DNA of 64,000 bases from the NCBI RefSeq assembly GCF_900048045.1, contig NZ_LN999831.1:186001-250000 (forward strand), read 5' to 3'. Under the pieces are notes generated by a model, which did not search any database, was not told where the DNA came from, and saw only the letters and a program-made list of their open reading frames with translations. The position numbers and the translations under genes were made by a program. The stretch is from Candidatus Mikella endobia. Lineage in GTDB: Bacteria > Pseudomonadota > Gammaproteobacteria > Enterobacterales > Enterobacteriaceae. Positions 56,516 to 64,000 of the stretch are shown piece by piece. Every line of letters begins with the position of its first letter. Position 1 is the first letter of the stretch.

Positions 56516-56662
56516 TGACTAACTATAACTATTTTAGCTTTTAATTATGCATGTGTGGTTGTTAAAAATCAATAAAAAATATTTTTATTGTTTCTAATAT
56601 TAGTGTAATTATATTATTAATATTTATTTTAAAAATTATAATTTGAAACGTATTATTTTTCT

Positions 56663-59600
56663 TTATCTAATAATATCACGTACATATTTTTTACGTACTT
56701 TATTAATATCCATTAATTTATGTGCAGTAATTTTTAATCCACTATTAAAAGAATCAAAACTTACCTGTCCTTGTACTATAATAATAGAATCTTTTTCTAG
56801 TAAATTTTGGTATTTTTCTAGTGTCTTAGTAAACAAGATTACATCTATCCTACTAGAACGATCATCTAGTGTACAAATTCCTATCTTGTTGCCGCGTTTG
56901 GTTATCATTACTCGAGTCGAGAGTATCAGCCCAGCTGCGATAACGGTTTTACCGCAATCAATATGCTGAAGATCCTTCAAACGTACACCGCCTGTATAGT
57001 ATTCAATTTCATGTAGATACTGGGTAATGGGATGGTCAGTTAAATATAATCCAAGAGTTTCGCGCTCACCTTTTAGCACTATATGTTTGGGCCAAGGAGT
57101 GAATAAATTATTAGCAGCTAATAATTCTACAGAAGGTACTTCCGCTACAATTCCAAACATATCACTCTGACCAAGAGCCTCTGCTTGGGTATACTGATCA
57201 GCTGCTTTAAGAGCGCTACTTAACGTATTCATTAATGCCGCGCGGTGTGGCCCTAATTTGTCAAATGCTCCAGCCATAATAAATTTTTCTAATACCCGTC
57301 GATTTAATTTATTAGTATCTATGCGCGAGCACAAATTAAATAAATCACTAAAGTTACCATCTTGATTACGCGCCTTAAGAATGGCTTTTATATGTCCTTC
57401 TCCTATGCCTTTTATAGCACCGATACCGTAAACTATATCACCATCATCATTAACATGAAAATCATGTTGACCTTGGTTGATATCTGGAGGTAAAACTTTT
57501 ATACCCATACGTTGACATTCTTCAACTAGTACCACTATCTTTTCAGTATTGTCTCTATCAGATGTCATTACTGCAGCCATAAATTCTGCAGGATAATTAG
57601 CTTTTAACCATAATGTCTGATACGAAACTAGCGCATAGGCAGCAGAATGAGATTTATTGAACCCATAGCCAGCAAATTTTTCTACTAGATTGAAAATCTT
57701 CATAGAAAGTTCACCATCAACACCAAGACTTTCAGCGCCAGCTTTAAACACAGATCTCTGTTTTGCCATTTCCTCAGGTTTCTTTTTTCCCATTGCTATA
57801 CGTAATATATCTGCTTCACCTAGAGTATAGCCCGCTAGAACTTGGGCTATTTGCATAACCTGTTCTTGATAAAGAATTATACCATAGGTAGGTTCCAGTA
57901 CAGTTTTGAGAGATATGTGTTGCCACTGAATATCAGGGTAAGAGATAGTTTCACGGCCATGCTTGCGATTTATAAAGTTATCTACCATTCCTGATTGAAG
58001 AGGCCCAGGGCGGAATAAAGCTACTAGCGCAATCATATCCTCAAAAGAATCAGGTTGTAGACGTTTAATTAAATCCTTCATGCCGCGAGATTCTAATTGA
58101 AATACTGCAGTAGTTTCTGAGCGTTGAAGCATATCGAAGCTTTTTTTGTCTTCAATCGAGATATTGGCAATATCAATAGGTTCTATACCTTGGCGCTCGA
58201 GGCGAGTATTAATCATTCCTAAAGCACAATTTATAATAGTCAAAGTACGTAATCCTAGAAAGTCAAATTTAACTAAACCAGCAGACTCTATATCATTTTT
58301 ATCAAATTGTGTCACAGGATGATTTCCTTCAGTATCGCAGTAAAGCGGAGCGAAATCTGTAATTTTAGTAGGTGCAATAACTACTCCCCCGGCGTGTTTT
58401 CCAGCATTTCTTGTGATACCTTCTAGTTGACGAGCTTTGTCAAGAATATCCTTAACATTTTTATCAGAGTTATAAATAGCTTGTAATTGTGGCTCAGTTA
58501 ATAAAGCTCTTTCTATAGTTATACCTATATCATTCGGTACTAACTTTGATATACGATCAATAAAACCGTATGGATGACCTAAAACCCGTCCTACATCACG
58601 AATTACTGCTTTAGCAGCCATAGTACCGAATGTTATAATCTGTGAAACTGCGTTGCGTCCATAGGTTTTAGCTACGTGGTCAATTACCAGATCTCTTTTC
58701 TCCATGCAGAAATCAATGTCTAAATCAGGCATTGATACGCGTTCTGGGTTTAAAAAACGTTCAAAAATCAAATCAAAAGCTAAAGGATCTAGATCAGTTA
58801 TTTTTAAAGCATAAGCTACTAGTGATCCTGCTCCAGATCCGCGTCCTGGACCTACAGGTATATGATTATTTTTTGACCACTTAATGAACTCCATTACTAT
58901 TAAAAAGTAACCAGGAAACCCCATCTTATTTATTACTTGTAATTCAATATTTAAACGTTGATCGTAATCTTTTCTTTTCTCACTGAGTTTTTTATTATTA
59001 GGAAATAAAAATGCTAATCTTTCCTCTAGTCCTTCTTGCGCGCATTTTACTAAATAGTTTTCAGGAGATATTTTTCCAGTTGGAAACTTCGGCAAAAAAT
59101 ATTCTCCAAGACGTAGAGTCACATTGCAGCGACGTGCAATTTCTACGCTATTAGTTAGCGCTTCCGGTAAATCAAAAAATAATTCGCACATTTCCTTCTC
59201 GCTACGCATATATTGTTGCTGACTATAATTGCGGGTACGTTTAGCATCATCAATAGTGAAGCCATTATGAATTGCTACTCGTATCTCATGAGCGTTGAAA
59301 TCGTTAGGGCTAATAAAACGCACATCGTTTGTTGCTACCACAGGTAACCCTTGATGCTCTGCTAAAAACACTGCAGAATGTAAGTATTTTTCTTCATCCA
59401 TACGGCCAGTACGGATAAGCTCTATATAATAACGATTCGGAAAATAACGTTTGTAGAATGCTAAGCACTTTTTTACTTGTATCATATTACCTAGTATCAA
59501 ATATTTCCCAACATCACCTTTGCGCGCTCCTGAGAGTAAAATTAGTCCTTCATTATATTTAATTAACCAGTCTCGATCGATAAATGGTCCCCTTACGCTG

Positions 59601-59926
59601 TATCCGCGTTTGTAGGCGTCTGAAATTAGTAAAATTAGATTATGGTAGCCTATATTATTAGCTGCAAGAATGGTTAATTCAGTTAGTTCCTCTCCTAATT
59701 TTTTATTGTGCACTAAAAAATCTGCACCAATTATTGGCTTAATTCCTACTTTGTGAGCGTTATTATAAAATTTAATTAAACCACATAAATTAGTAAAATC
59801 AGTAATAGCCATTGCTGGCATGTACAAATCTGCTGCTGTTTTTACTAATTTACTTATTTTTGTTATCCCATCGACCATAGAATAGTCGCTATGTATACGC
59901 AGATGAATAAAACGTGGTTTTCTCAT
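56663..59926 (-). CDS. dnaE: DNA polymerase III alpha subunit, truncated at the C-terminus
   Basis: Alpha (1087 aa) is the replicative polymerase. The PHP domain starts [20 protein letters not shown], catalytic Asp residues are in [14 protein letters not shown] and [11 protein letters not shown], the beta-clamp motif is QSDMF, and the OB fold ([17 protein letters not shown]) is present. It ends KKYVRDIIR, where Escherichia continues about 70 more residues forming the tau-binding domain. Downstream sequence shows no frame that restores it. lpxA, lpxB and rnhB upstream and accA downstream are lost or broken. Confidence 0.97.
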   Translation of the reverse strand: MRKPRFIHLRIHSDYSMVDGITKISKLVKTAADLYMPAMAITDFTNLCGLIKFYNNAHKVGIKPIIGADFLVHNKKLGEELTELTILAANNIGYHNLILLISDAYKRGYSVRGPFIDRDWLIKYNEGLILLSGARKGDVGKYLILGNMIQVKKCLAFYKRYFPNRYYIELIRTGRMDEEKYLHSAVFLAEHQGLPVVATNDVRFISPNDFNAHEIRVAIHNGFTIDDAKRTRNYSQQQYMRSEKEMCELFFDLPEALTNSVEIARRCNVTLRLGEYFLPKFPTGKISPENYLVKCAQEGLEERLAFLFPNNKKLSEKRKDYDQRLNIELQVINKMGFPGYFLIVMEFIKWSKNNHIPVGPGRGSGAGSLVAYALKITDLDPLAFDLIFERFLNPERVSMPDLDIDFCMEKRDLVIDHVAKTYGRNAVSQIITFGTMAAKAVIRDVGRVLGHPYGFIDRISKLVPNDIGITIERALLTEPQLQAIYNSDKNVKDILDKARQLEGITRNAGKHAGGVVIAPTKITDFAPLYCDTEGNHPVTQFDKNDIESAGLVKFDFLGLRTLTIINCALGMINTRLERQGIEPIDIANISIEDKKSFDMLQRSETTAVFQLESRGMKDLIKRLQPDSFEDMIALVALFRPGPLQSGMVDNFINRKHGRETISYPDIQWQHISLKTVLEPTYGIILYQEQVMQIAQVLAGYTLGEADILRIAMGKKKPEEMAKQRSVFKAGAESLGVDGELSMKIFNLVEKFAGYGFNKSHSAAYALVSYQTLWLKANYPAEFMAAVMTSDRDNTEKIVVLVEECQRMGIKVLPPDINQGQHDFHVNDDGDIVYGIGAIKGIGEGHIKAILKARNQDGNFSDLFNLCSRIDTNKLNRRVLEKFIMAGAFDKLGPHRAALMNTLSSALKAADQYTQAEALGQSDMFGIVAEVPSVELLAANNLFTPWPKHIVLKGERETLGLYLTDHPITQYLHEIEYYTGGVRLKDLQHIDCGKTVIAAGLILSTRVMITKRGNKIGICTLDDRSSRIDVILFTKTLEKYQNLLEKDSIIIVQGQVSFDSFNSGLKITAHKLMDINKVRKKYVRDIIR

Positions 59927-60432
59927 AAGTTACGTTACCTCTCCCTGCTGTAGTGAAAGCTGTAGAGCAAAGTTTTTTCGTGCCAAAATATTTCTTTTGT
60001 TAAGATCAACTAATTCTGAAAATTAATAATTATTATTTCATAATAAAATTAATATTTAATAAGTACTAACTAGCATTTTAAGCCAATTAATTATGGCCTA
60101 CAGGTGCCTACTTTTATAATAATGGTAATATTGCTGTTGATAATGCTTCAGTACTCATTCTGTAATAATATCTAGCTCAGACGACCATCATCGCGCGAAA
60201 GTTAAGGAGTTCACTTACTTCCAGCAGCAGTATCGCCGGAAATTATTGAGTAGTGCAGCTGCTGTTAGCATTATATTGATTGTCCATCGATACGGCGCTG
60301 CGTTATAATTGTAATAAATACTGCCTAACAGAATAGTTAGGAAGCCACTAATTATAGGCACTGGCATTGTACTCTAACGAATAGCTACTTCTTGACAAGA
60401 AAAATTTAGAATATTGCAGTTAAATTAATAAT
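59927..60432. other. Non-coding gap dnaE-fabZ (site of lost lpxA, lpxB, rnhB)
   Basis: About 500 bases, a little less AT-rich than most gaps, where lpxA-lpxB-rnhB stood. I tried all frames of the minus strand and found no segment I can align to those proteins with confidence. Confidence 0.5.
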
Positions 60433-60888
60433 TTAGAATTCTCTACGTCGAGCGCACATCATTAATGCTTTACAAGCTACTTCATTATCAACTTTGACAA
60501 TACCTTTAAAGCGTGCAACTCTGCAACGTTCTTTAATAAATTTAACTTCAATGATCATTTGATCACCAGGATGAACTGAACGTTTAAAACGTGCTTTATC
60601 AATAGCAGCAAAATAATAAATTTCTCCAGGAGCTAGTTTCCCTGAACTCTTGAAAGCAAGAATACCGGTTACTTGAGCTATAGCTTCTAATATTAACACT
60701 CCAGGAAACACAGGTTTTTCTGGAAAATGGCCTTGAAAAAAGGGTTCATTAAACGAAATATTTTTTAAAGCACGTATAAATTTTTCTTTTTCAAAATTTA
60801 GGACACGGTCTACAAATAAAAACGGAAACCGTTGAGGCAAAAGTTCTAATATCTCTTTAATGTGCAGAGTATGAATGTCAATAGTCAA
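60433..60888 (-). CDS. fabZ: 3-hydroxyacyl-[acyl-carrier-protein] dehydratase FabZ
   Basis: FabZ dehydrates 3-hydroxyacyl-ACP in fatty-acid elongation. I start at TTG 60888, which has GGAAGAG upstream and gives 151 aa, identical to Escherichia; a longer extension is not supported. [20 protein letters not shown], the catalytic His in [14 protein letters not shown], and Glu in VLILEAIAQ are intact. This enzyme is kept while acetyl-CoA carboxylase genes have decayed and its lpx neighbours are gone. Confidence 0.96.
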   Translation of the reverse strand: MTIDIHTLHIKEILELLPQRFPFLFVDRVLNFEKEKFIRALKNISFNEPFFQGHFPEKPVFPGVLILEAIAQVTGILAFKSSGKLAPGEIYYFAAIDKARFKRSVHPGDQMIIEVKFIKERCRVARFKGIVKVDNEVACKALMMCARRREF

Positions 60889-61027
60889 AATACTCTTCCT
60901 GTATATAAAAAATAGACTTAACAATAATGATTATTTTAATCTGTTAAAAATAACAAGTAGATTTCACGAATCTAATAGCTGCTTACCAGCATTTCTTTAA
61001 CATTAGCAAGATAAATGAGTTTTTTTT

Positions 61028-61513
61028 GCTAATTTTTGCTGATATACCTTCGGTTAAGATTAACTTTATATCTATGTAATTAAGCTACTGTGGCATAACT
61101 AATACTTTAAGCTCGGTATTTACCGTTGCTATAGTAAAAATATTCTAACTATCTGTTCCGATGATAAATAATAGCGCGATCAATATTTTCACCTACTATA
61201 ATACCTTATATATCAAGGTTTTGCTTAAGCATATAATATTTTAGTAACTTATTTCCTGAACATGTGTAGGACGCTCTATTACCATTATCTTTATAACTCG
61301 TAGAACATCATCAAAAGTTTCGGTACCCTAATAGCATTGCTGATATTTTCAGAAGTTATTATATCGCCGATACCAATCGGTAAGATTGTATCTCTAGTAA
61401 TTTTAATATTTTACAGTACTTCAAAAAAAATTCTTTTACTACGAATATATTTGCACAGTGTACCGTATACGGTAGTGCTACTAAAAAGTAGTGTCGCACC
61501 AGAATTTTTTCAT
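61028..61513 (-). pseudogene. bamA: Fossil of outer-membrane assembly factor BamA (N-terminal part)
   Basis: On the minus strand from ATG 61513: MKK, then LLFSSTTVYGTL (for LLFSSATVYGAE), LPIGIGDIITSENISNAIRV (for [21 protein letters not shown]), FDDVLRVIKIMVIERPT (for [22 protein letters not shown]), MLKQNLDI, GIIVGENIDRAII (for GVRVGESLDRTTI), and IDIKLILTEGISAKI (for VDLKLVFQEGVSAEI). Stops and frameshifts throughout. Only the signal peptide and first POTRA domains remain; the beta-barrel part, skp and lpxD are deleted up to fabZ. Confidence 0.94.
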
Positions 61514-61589
61514 CGCTATCAGATCAGCGTTGTTATATATAATTTAAATTTAATTGTAGATTGTCATAAACTGTAAAAATAATTTATAA

Positions 61590-62035
61590 GAGCCACTAAA
61601 ATTATGATACTAACATAGTATCAATGTTCTCTGGGGCAAAATTATGCTGTGCAGCTAGTGTTGAATAACCACCATACTATGGCGATCTATAAAACCAATA
61701 TATGGAACTTTCAAAAAAATTATAAATTGCTAATAATTTGATTTAACTATAATATAATAAGCTCTAGCAATACGCATCAAATAATAAATTTATTGCTGTC
61801 GTTTAAATTAACTAATTATTATCACCATTTTATAAATGACTTCTATGTGGATATGATGGAATTCGACACTACGGTCTCTTTTACCATTTAAAAAATAAAT
61901 TAATTCACATTCAGTAAAACTAACTATAGAAAAGCTATTGGAGCTAAGTTGTATTTTGCTGTCTAGCGCACAAAAAGTTTTATCAATGCAGAAAATGATT
62001 GAATTGAATGTAATTTTCGGGGCTAAAAATAGCAA
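61590..62035 (-). pseudogene. rseP: Probable fossil of site-2 protease RseP
   Basis: Directly upstream of the bamA fossil, where rseP stands in enterobacteria. A minus-strand frame reads FSIVSFTECELIYFLNGKRD and RSVEFHHIHIEVIYKMV, similar in spacing to RseP [20 protein letters not shown] and VIALIPLGGYVKML; the zinc-binding HEFGH is not recognisable. A weaker match to the RseP C-terminus lies at 61590-61730. Position gives most of the support. Confidence 0.35.
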
Positions 62036-62563
62036 TTTTTAGTGCTGGACACCTACTAGTGATAGTAGATACCTAAATCAATAGATAGTAACAATTATTC
62101 TACATCAAGCTTAGCGTTTAATTGAAAAAAATAAAAAATTATTCATATACGTGAAAATAGATATATACACGACCTATAAGTTAATTAATTTTAGAATTTA
62201 AAATATATTTTTTCTTTTAAAAGTGGTTTACTTCATCACTACTACCTAGAATTAGTATTCTTAACATTCTGTATTTTTTAGAAATTATCTTTCATACAAA
62301 TGAAATTCTGTTAAATATTAATGAGAAAAAATAATTCTCAATTAAGCATACCCAATAGATTTTATTTATAAAGTATCTAAAATAAAATTAAATAGCGTAA
62401 AAAAAACCATGTACTACTGGATTTAATTAGTAGTATTACTGATCTTAACATAAGAAATTCATTTATTGAATAATTTAGATATATGTATTGAAATTTATCT
62501 CTTCTTACATAGAACCCATTACCAATATTATCGATATAAAAACATTTTTCATCTACTAGAAAT
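62036..62563. other. Non-coding gap rseP fossil to frr (site of lost cdsA, uppS, dxr)
   Basis: About 530 bases, strongly AT-rich. The ancestral genes dxr, uppS and cdsA should stand here, but I read nothing from them. Confidence 0.5.
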
Positions 62564-63121
62564 TTAAATTTCCATTAATTCTTCTTCTTTTTTCTTAAGA
62601 AGAAGATCTAATTTTTTAATACAAATATTAGTTAATTTTTGAATTATATCTTGCAAACGATAATCTTTGTCTTCATCGATAATTTTATTTTTTAATAAAT
62701 TTTTAATTTTTACGTTAGCATCACGTCGTACATTACGTATTGAAACTTTGCACTGTTCTGCTTCTAAGTGAACTGATTTAATCAAATCACGTCTGCGTTC
62801 TTCAGTAAGTGGTGGAATCGGTACTCTAATGAGTATACCTGTAGAAGAAGGATTCAGTCCTAGATTAGAAGTGATAATAGCTTTTTCTACTGTTGGTACT
62901 AAAGTACGATCAAATACTGTGATAGATAAAGTATGAGAATCTTCTGTAAGAATATTAGATAACTGACGCAATGGCATCATTTTACCGTAATATTCAATTT
63001 TAATATTCTCAAGTAAACTTGGAGAAGCACGGCCAGTACGTATCTTACTGATATGGTTTTTAAAAGCATCGACACATTTTTCCATGCGAATTTCAGCATC
63101 TTTACAGATTTCATTAATCAC
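62564..63121 (-). CDS. frr: Ribosome recycling factor
   Basis: RRF (185 aa, same length as Escherichia) splits post-termination ribosomes with [23 protein letters not shown], the hinge and [18 protein letters not shown] are diagnostic; the tail KKEEELMEI is complete. pyrH, normally between tsf and frr, is absent: only about 100 bases separate the two genes. Confidence 0.98.
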   Translation of the reverse strand: MINEICKDAEIRMEKCVDAFKNHISKIRTGRASPSLLENIKIEYYGKMMPLRQLSNILTEDSHTLSITVFDRTLVPTVEKAIITSNLGLNPSSTGILIRVPIPPLTEERRRDLIKSVHLEAEQCKVSIRNVRRDANVKIKNLLKNKIIDEDKDYRLQDIIQKLTNICIKKLDLLLKKKEEELMEI

Positions 63122-63225
63122 GTTATTAACCTTTACCTTTGAATATTTAATTACACTGTTGATATATTTTTAAAACTTTTTAAAAAATTTATTTTTAACT
63201 AAATAGAATACATTTCTAAATATTA

Positions 63226-64000
63226 TTATTTTTGATAGTTAAATGGAATTTTTGGGTTAATACCTTCACCCACTTCAAAACGTATAAAGTTATTAATTTG
63301 AATACCAGATTCACATAAAAATTTACCAACAGTTTTGCTATGATCCATTACGAATAGCTGCTCATTTAAGCAAATTTCTTCAAAAAACTTACGCATACGA
63401 CCTTCAATAATTTTTTGGGTAATATCTGGTGATATTTTTCCTGATTGTCTTATAATGTCTCGTTGAATTGTCTTTTCATGAGATACGATATCAGATGGTA
63501 TATCTTTAACGTTTATATATTCTGGTTTGCTAGCAGCAATATGCATGGCAACGTGTTTCATCACTAAAGTAACATCGTTAGTAGAAACTAGATCTGTATT
63601 GATAACGGAAACTATAACACCAATATGTGTATTGTGTAGGTAAGAGACAAGTGTATCTCCTTCTAAAATACCCATGCGGCGGATGTTAATATTTTCACCA
63701 ACTTTAACTATTAACTCAGTTCGCTTATTTTCAACTTGCTTTTTTAAAGTATCAATATCCATGATGCGCTCATTTATTGCTAAATTAATAACTACGTCAC
63801 AAAAAGCTTGAAAATAAAAATTTTTAGCAACAAAATCTGTTTCACAGTTTATCTCTATAATAACACCATACTTGAGATTAGGAGTAATTTTAGTAAGAAT
63901 GCTACCTTTAGTAGCCACGCTTCCCGCTTTTTTAGCAGCTTTAACTTTTCCTAATTTACGCATGTTATCGATGGCTAGTTCAATATTTCCCTGAGATTCC
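63226..64000 (-). CDS. tsf: Elongation factor Ts, 5' end outside the window
   Basis: EF-Ts exchanges GDP for GTP on EF-Tu. The frame is open to the window edge; the first visible residues ESQGNIELAIDNMRK correspond to NGDIELAIENMRK of the Escherichia protein (about residue 30), so roughly 30 N-terminal residues lie beyond the end. TDFVAKN, VGENINIRRMGILEGD and IRFEVGEGI are conserved. The C-terminus (KIPFNYQK) is about 10 residues shorter than usual. Confidence 0.97.
   Translation of the reverse strand, partial: ESQGNIELAIDNMRKLGKVKAAKKAGSVATKGSILTKITPNLKYGVIIEINCETDFVAKNFYFQAFCDVVINLAINERIMDIDTLKKQVENKRTELIVKVGENINIRRMGILEGDTLVSYLHNTHIGVIVSVINTDLVSTNDVTLVMKHVAMHIAASKPEYINVKDIPSDIVSHEKTIQRDIIRQSGKISPDITQKIIEGRMRKFFEEICLNEQLFVMDHSKTVGKFLCESGIQINNFIRFEVGEGINPKIPFNYQK

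Noticed and set aside
61337-61576. 79-codon plus-strand frame in the fabZ-frr gap
   Set aside because: Antisense to the bamA fossil, whose translation matches BamA clearly.

Overview
The window is a gene-poor, strongly AT-rich stretch (roughly 30% GC by eye) of a gammaproteobacterial chromosome. Every protein I recognise is closest in wording and length to Enterobacterales housekeeping proteins. Gene order is a deletion-scarred copy of the Escherichia/Salmonella-type backbone. Very low GC, long non-coding gaps, many in-place pseudogenes, no insertion sequences, prophage, CRISPR array or rRNA, and an amino-acid plus information-processing gene set all point to a vertically inherited, genome-reduced insect endosymbiont. 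I do not assign a species. Retained leuBCD, carAB, dapB and aroQ fit a nutritional symbiont that supplies amino acids.

Layout. 1-8.8 kb: leuB(3' end)-leuC-leuD, rsmA, then carB-carA-dapB on the minus strand. 9.1-14.4 kb: prmC-prfA and prs-pth-ychF, with hemA/lolB/ispE missing between them. 14.5-14.7 kb: tRNA-Asn and tRNA-Arg(CCU). 15-21.4 kb: argS, aspS, ruvC-ruvA-ruvB. 22-24.3 kb: rpmB-rpmG-mutM and endA. 25.5-31.2 kb: tsaA, a queA fossil, tgt, ribH-nusB, thiI. 31.8-33.5 kb: aroQ, accB and accC fossils, a possible dusB scrap, fis. 33.7-35.6 kb: rpsF-(priB fossil)-rpsR-rplI and a four-tRNA cluster (Arg-His-Leu-Pro, minus strand). 35.7-37.6 kb: rho and trxA. 38.6-41.6 kb: yqgE-yqgF-yggT-hemW. 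41.9-50.1 kb: suhB, iscS, rlmN, hisS, a bamB fossil, der. 50.3-54.7 kb: dnaB, ssb, tRNA-Trp, proS. 54.7-64 kb: tilS, an accA fossil, dnaE, fabZ, a bamA fossil (and probably rseP), frr, tsf (5' end outside).

What is most worth attention is the decay pattern. By translating the gaps in all frames I could read fossils of queA, accA, accB, accC, priB, bamA and bamB exactly where the ancestral order predicts them. Together they indicate loss of acetyl-CoA carboxylase, of epoxyqueuosine formation (while tgt stays intact), of the PriB restart protein, and of the outer-membrane assembly machine. Several retained genes are themselves altered. dnaB carries a 12-A tract that puts its start codon out of frame. 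SuhB has lost its catalytic metal-binding aspartates. Thioredoxin has a CSHC active site instead of CGPC. DnaE ends before its tau-binding domain. IscS loses its IscU-binding tail at an 8-A tract. I found no novel mobile or defence system; the biology here is reductive evolution caught in mid-course.
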